The position numbers and the translations under genes were made by a program. Shown here in pieces: positions 43,146-44,418 of a stretch of 44,418 bases of DNA; within the stretch, counting starts at the first letter, position 1; each line of letters begins with the position of its first letter. Origin of the DNA: Pseudomonadota bacterium (GTDB taxonomy: Bacteria; Pseudomonadota; Alphaproteobacteria; Micropepsales; Micropepsaceae); assembly GCA_021808875.1 (NCBI GenBank), contig JAKBAU010000006.1:1-44418 (forward strand). The letters are read 5' to 3'. The notes below the pieces were generated by a model, which saw only the letters and a list, made by a program, of their open reading frames with translations, was not told the origin of the DNA and searched no databases.

Positions 43146-43188
43146 ACATGGGAATTCTGCGCCAATTAATTTTCTGCGATTCCCATGT
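43146..43188. repeat. Perfect 10-bp inverted repeat with internal TTCTGCG repeats
   Basis: ACATGGGAAT (43146-43155) and ATTCCCATGT (43179-43188) pair perfectly around 23 bases. Inside, TTCTGCG occurs twice (43155-43161 and 43172-43178). It overlaps the last codons of the truncated gene at 43166-43555. It may be the end of a lost insertion or a terminator-like structure. The 159 bases between the tauR stop and here hold nothing I recognise. Confidence 0.45.
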
Positions 43189-43555
43189 TGATCGTTGCGC
43201 GACATATACCCTGATCAGAACCGCCGGCGTTTCGGATCCTGTCGAGCGAGAGGCGTGTATCCCGTATTGCCTGATCGGCCGCCTCGAGATCGCTGTAGTC
43301 GAATTCGAGGCGCGGCAAGGCGGCTGGATGCGCGATCTCGGGGGATTCCATCGGTGTGACCGTATCGGGTGGTTCCACTATCAGTCGCGGCCGTCCCCGG
43401 CCCCGCCCGAGCTCCGGTCGCCGCGGTGGTGCCACGAAATTCCGCATCCGCGCCATGCCGGCAAGGCCGAACAACCGGCGCTTGCTGCGATAGGTCAGCT
43501 CTACCACCAGCCCGGCAGACTGAAACTTATCCAGCAGGGCCAACGCATTGCTCAC
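43166..43555 (-). pseudogene. C-terminal fragment of an RHE_PE00001-like (DUF1612/HTH) protein
   Basis: The fragment begins at a GTG and reads SNALALLDKFQSAGLVVELT, then RRLFGLAGMARMRNFVAPPRRPELGRGRGRPR and FDYSDLEAADQAIRDTR. This resembles the tail of plasmid-borne RHE_PE00001-family proteins of rhizobia and relatives, which are normally above 300 residues and have a DUF1612 domain plus a helix-turn-helix. Only the last third remains. The function of the family is not established. The recognition is by memory of the tail pattern and is moderate. Confidence 0.55.
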
Positions 43556-43619
43556 CGCTGCGCTTTATCCGTAAATCAGGAGTATCTTAAAGTTTAATAG
43601 TGCATTATGATAACAGGCT

Positions 43620-44108
43620 ATGAGATCCGCAGTCAATCGTGTGATTGTCGCAATCTGCGTCGCTCTCGCTTCGACCGGCGTTGCGAGAAGCAACCCATCG
43701 ATGCTTGGAACATTCAAGCTGGAACACCCGACGTTTATTCATCCGCATAATTTCGCGACCGAGCATGTTGTGATCCAGGTCAGCGAAGCCCAGCCCGGAC
43801 GATGGACGCTGGCTCTGAACAACGCGCAGAATATCCTAGATGCCGTAGGTGCACAGAAAGCCCAGATCGTTGTTGTGGCGTATGGTCCGGGGTTACGAAT
43901 GCTGCTTTCTAACACGCCCGACGCCGAACGCATCCAGTCTCTTAACGCTGAGGGGGTGGAGTTCGACGCGTGTCACAACACGATGGAAGCCATGGCCCGC
44001 AAGTTCGGGCATATGCCTGTACTTGTCCCGCAGGCGGTGATCGTTCCCGCCGGCGTGTTACGCATCATGCAGCTTGAAACGCACGGGTTCACTTATCTGA
44101 AGCCGTGA
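43620..44108 (+). CDS. DsrE-family-like exported protein
   Basis: This 162-residue protein has an N-terminal signal-like segment (VNRVIVAICVALASTGVARS, about 5-24). An alpha/beta fold follows, typical of DsrE/DsrF-like proteins (EHVVIQVSEAQPGRWTLALN; AQIVVVAYGPGLRML; EGVEFDACHNTMEAM). A conserved-looking Cys lies in DACHNTM (about residue 118). Members handle sulfur atoms or are of unknown function. It is close to the sulfonate island but is probably transcribed separately, and a role in sulfite or sulfane handling is only a suggestion. Start: ATG at 43620, without a strong ribosome site. Confidence 0.78.
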   Translation: MRSAVNRVIVAICVALASTGVARSNPSMLGTFKLEHPTFIHPHNFATEHVVIQVSEAQPGRWTLALNNAQNILDAVGAQKAQIVVVAYGPGLRMLLSNTPDAERIQSLNAEGVEFDACHNTMEAMARKFGHMPVLVPQAVIVPAGVLRIMQLETHGFTYLKP

Positions 44109-44202
44109 TCCGCAGGTCCGCTTACGAAGTGATCTAGTCACCTGTGAAAAATCGAACTTTGCTGATCCAGTCATGATTTTTTAGCGGCGGGCAATATTGG
44201 GA

Positions 44203-44243
44203 TTTGCAAGGTCTGGGAGACCTGAGTGGAAAAACCTTGCAAA
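44203..44243. repeat. Inverted repeat at the left end of an IS5-type element
   Basis: TTTGCAAGGT (44203-44212) and ACCTTGCAAA (44234-44243) are perfect inverted copies about 85 bp before a transposase start. GGTCT-GGG-AGACC (44210-44222) overlaps the left arm. The structure probably belongs to the left terminus or the transposase promoter of the element that continues beyond the window. Confidence 0.5.
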
Positions 44244-44326
44244 ACCGTAGGAGCGTTGCGCGGTGGTCGCGATCGTGATTCTCTCTCTTTGATGTCGAAC
44301 ATCATGCGTTTGGCGTGGAGGAAAGA

Positions 44327-44418
44327 ATGCCGCCGAAGCTGAATGCCTCGCAGGATGATCTCGAACTGTTCCGCTCGCGGCTGGAGAACATCATCGACCA
44401 GCGGCATCCCCTGGTGCG
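44327..44418 (+). CDS. IS5-family-like transposase, 5' end only
   Basis: A GGAGGAA ribosome site precedes ATG at 44327. The 30 visible codons (MPPKLNASQDDLELFRSRLE, then NIIDQRHPLV) match the N-terminal FRSRLDQIIDMRHELV pattern of IS5-group DDE transposases. The gene is cut by the window edge, so integrity cannot be judged. Confidence 0.65.
   Translation, partial: MPPKLNASQDDLELFRSRLENIIDQRHPLV

Noticed and set aside
1..44418. CRISPR arrays or rRNA genes
   Set aside because: No regularly spaced direct repeats of 23-40 bp and no rRNA-like stretches were seen.

Overview
The window is GC-rich (hand-counted lines in ordinary genes are near 65% G+C) and reads like accessory DNA of an alphaproteobacterium, possibly an acetic-acid-bacterium or rhizobial relative. 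The grounds are the style of the proteins (MobF/TraA-type relaxase helicase, an RHE_PE00001-like fragment, TauR/TauXY, an AtoE permease); the taxon is inferred. Relics of a Tn3 transposase, a conjugative relaxase, IS1380, IS3, IS66, a resolvase and an IS5-type element lie between the cargo blocks. A plasmid or a plasmid-derived island is the best reading.

Layout. 1-4.2 kb: a 5'-truncated Tn3 transposase followed by the C-terminal helicase half of a relaxase. 4.3-6.6 kb: an ST7-type TPR protein, an IS1380 remnant and an antitoxin/Doc toxin pair with a 34-bp palindromic operator. 6.6-13.3 kb: a LysR regulator and a minus-strand operon (Rieske oxygenase, AtoE short-chain acid permease, family III CoA transferase, crotonase), divergent from a VanB-type reductase. 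13.3-14.8 kb: broken mobile genes (resolvase, AAA+ transposition ATPase, IS3). 15.3-23.4 kb: one plus-strand operon with a complete peptide/amide-type ABC importer, an amidohydrolase and a CobW-type metallochaperone. 23.4-24.4 kb: an IS66 remnant and an AT-rich SnoaL-like gene of foreign composition.

24.4-43 kb is the most interesting part, a C2-organosulfonate island. Three input arms appear to meet at sulfoacetaldehyde. Taurine would enter through a TauABC-type importer and be oxidised by TauXY under TauR. Isethionate would enter through an MHS-family symporter and be oxidised by a GMC flavoprotein next to an IclR regulator, an iseR-U-J-like set. Sulfoacetate would enter through an MFS carrier, be activated by a SucCD-type ADP-forming CoA ligase and be reduced by a SauS-like acylating dehydrogenase. 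Xsc then cleaves sulfoacetaldehyde to sulfite and acetyl phosphate, and a Pta/Ptb-family enzyme makes acetyl-CoA. Only Xsc, and less firmly TauXY/TauR, are identified by family; substrates of the other arms are inferred from context. No sulfite dehydrogenase or sulfite exporter is visible.

43-44.4 kb: a truncated RHE_PE00001-like gene, an exported DsrE-like protein and the start of an IS5-type transposase that runs off the window.
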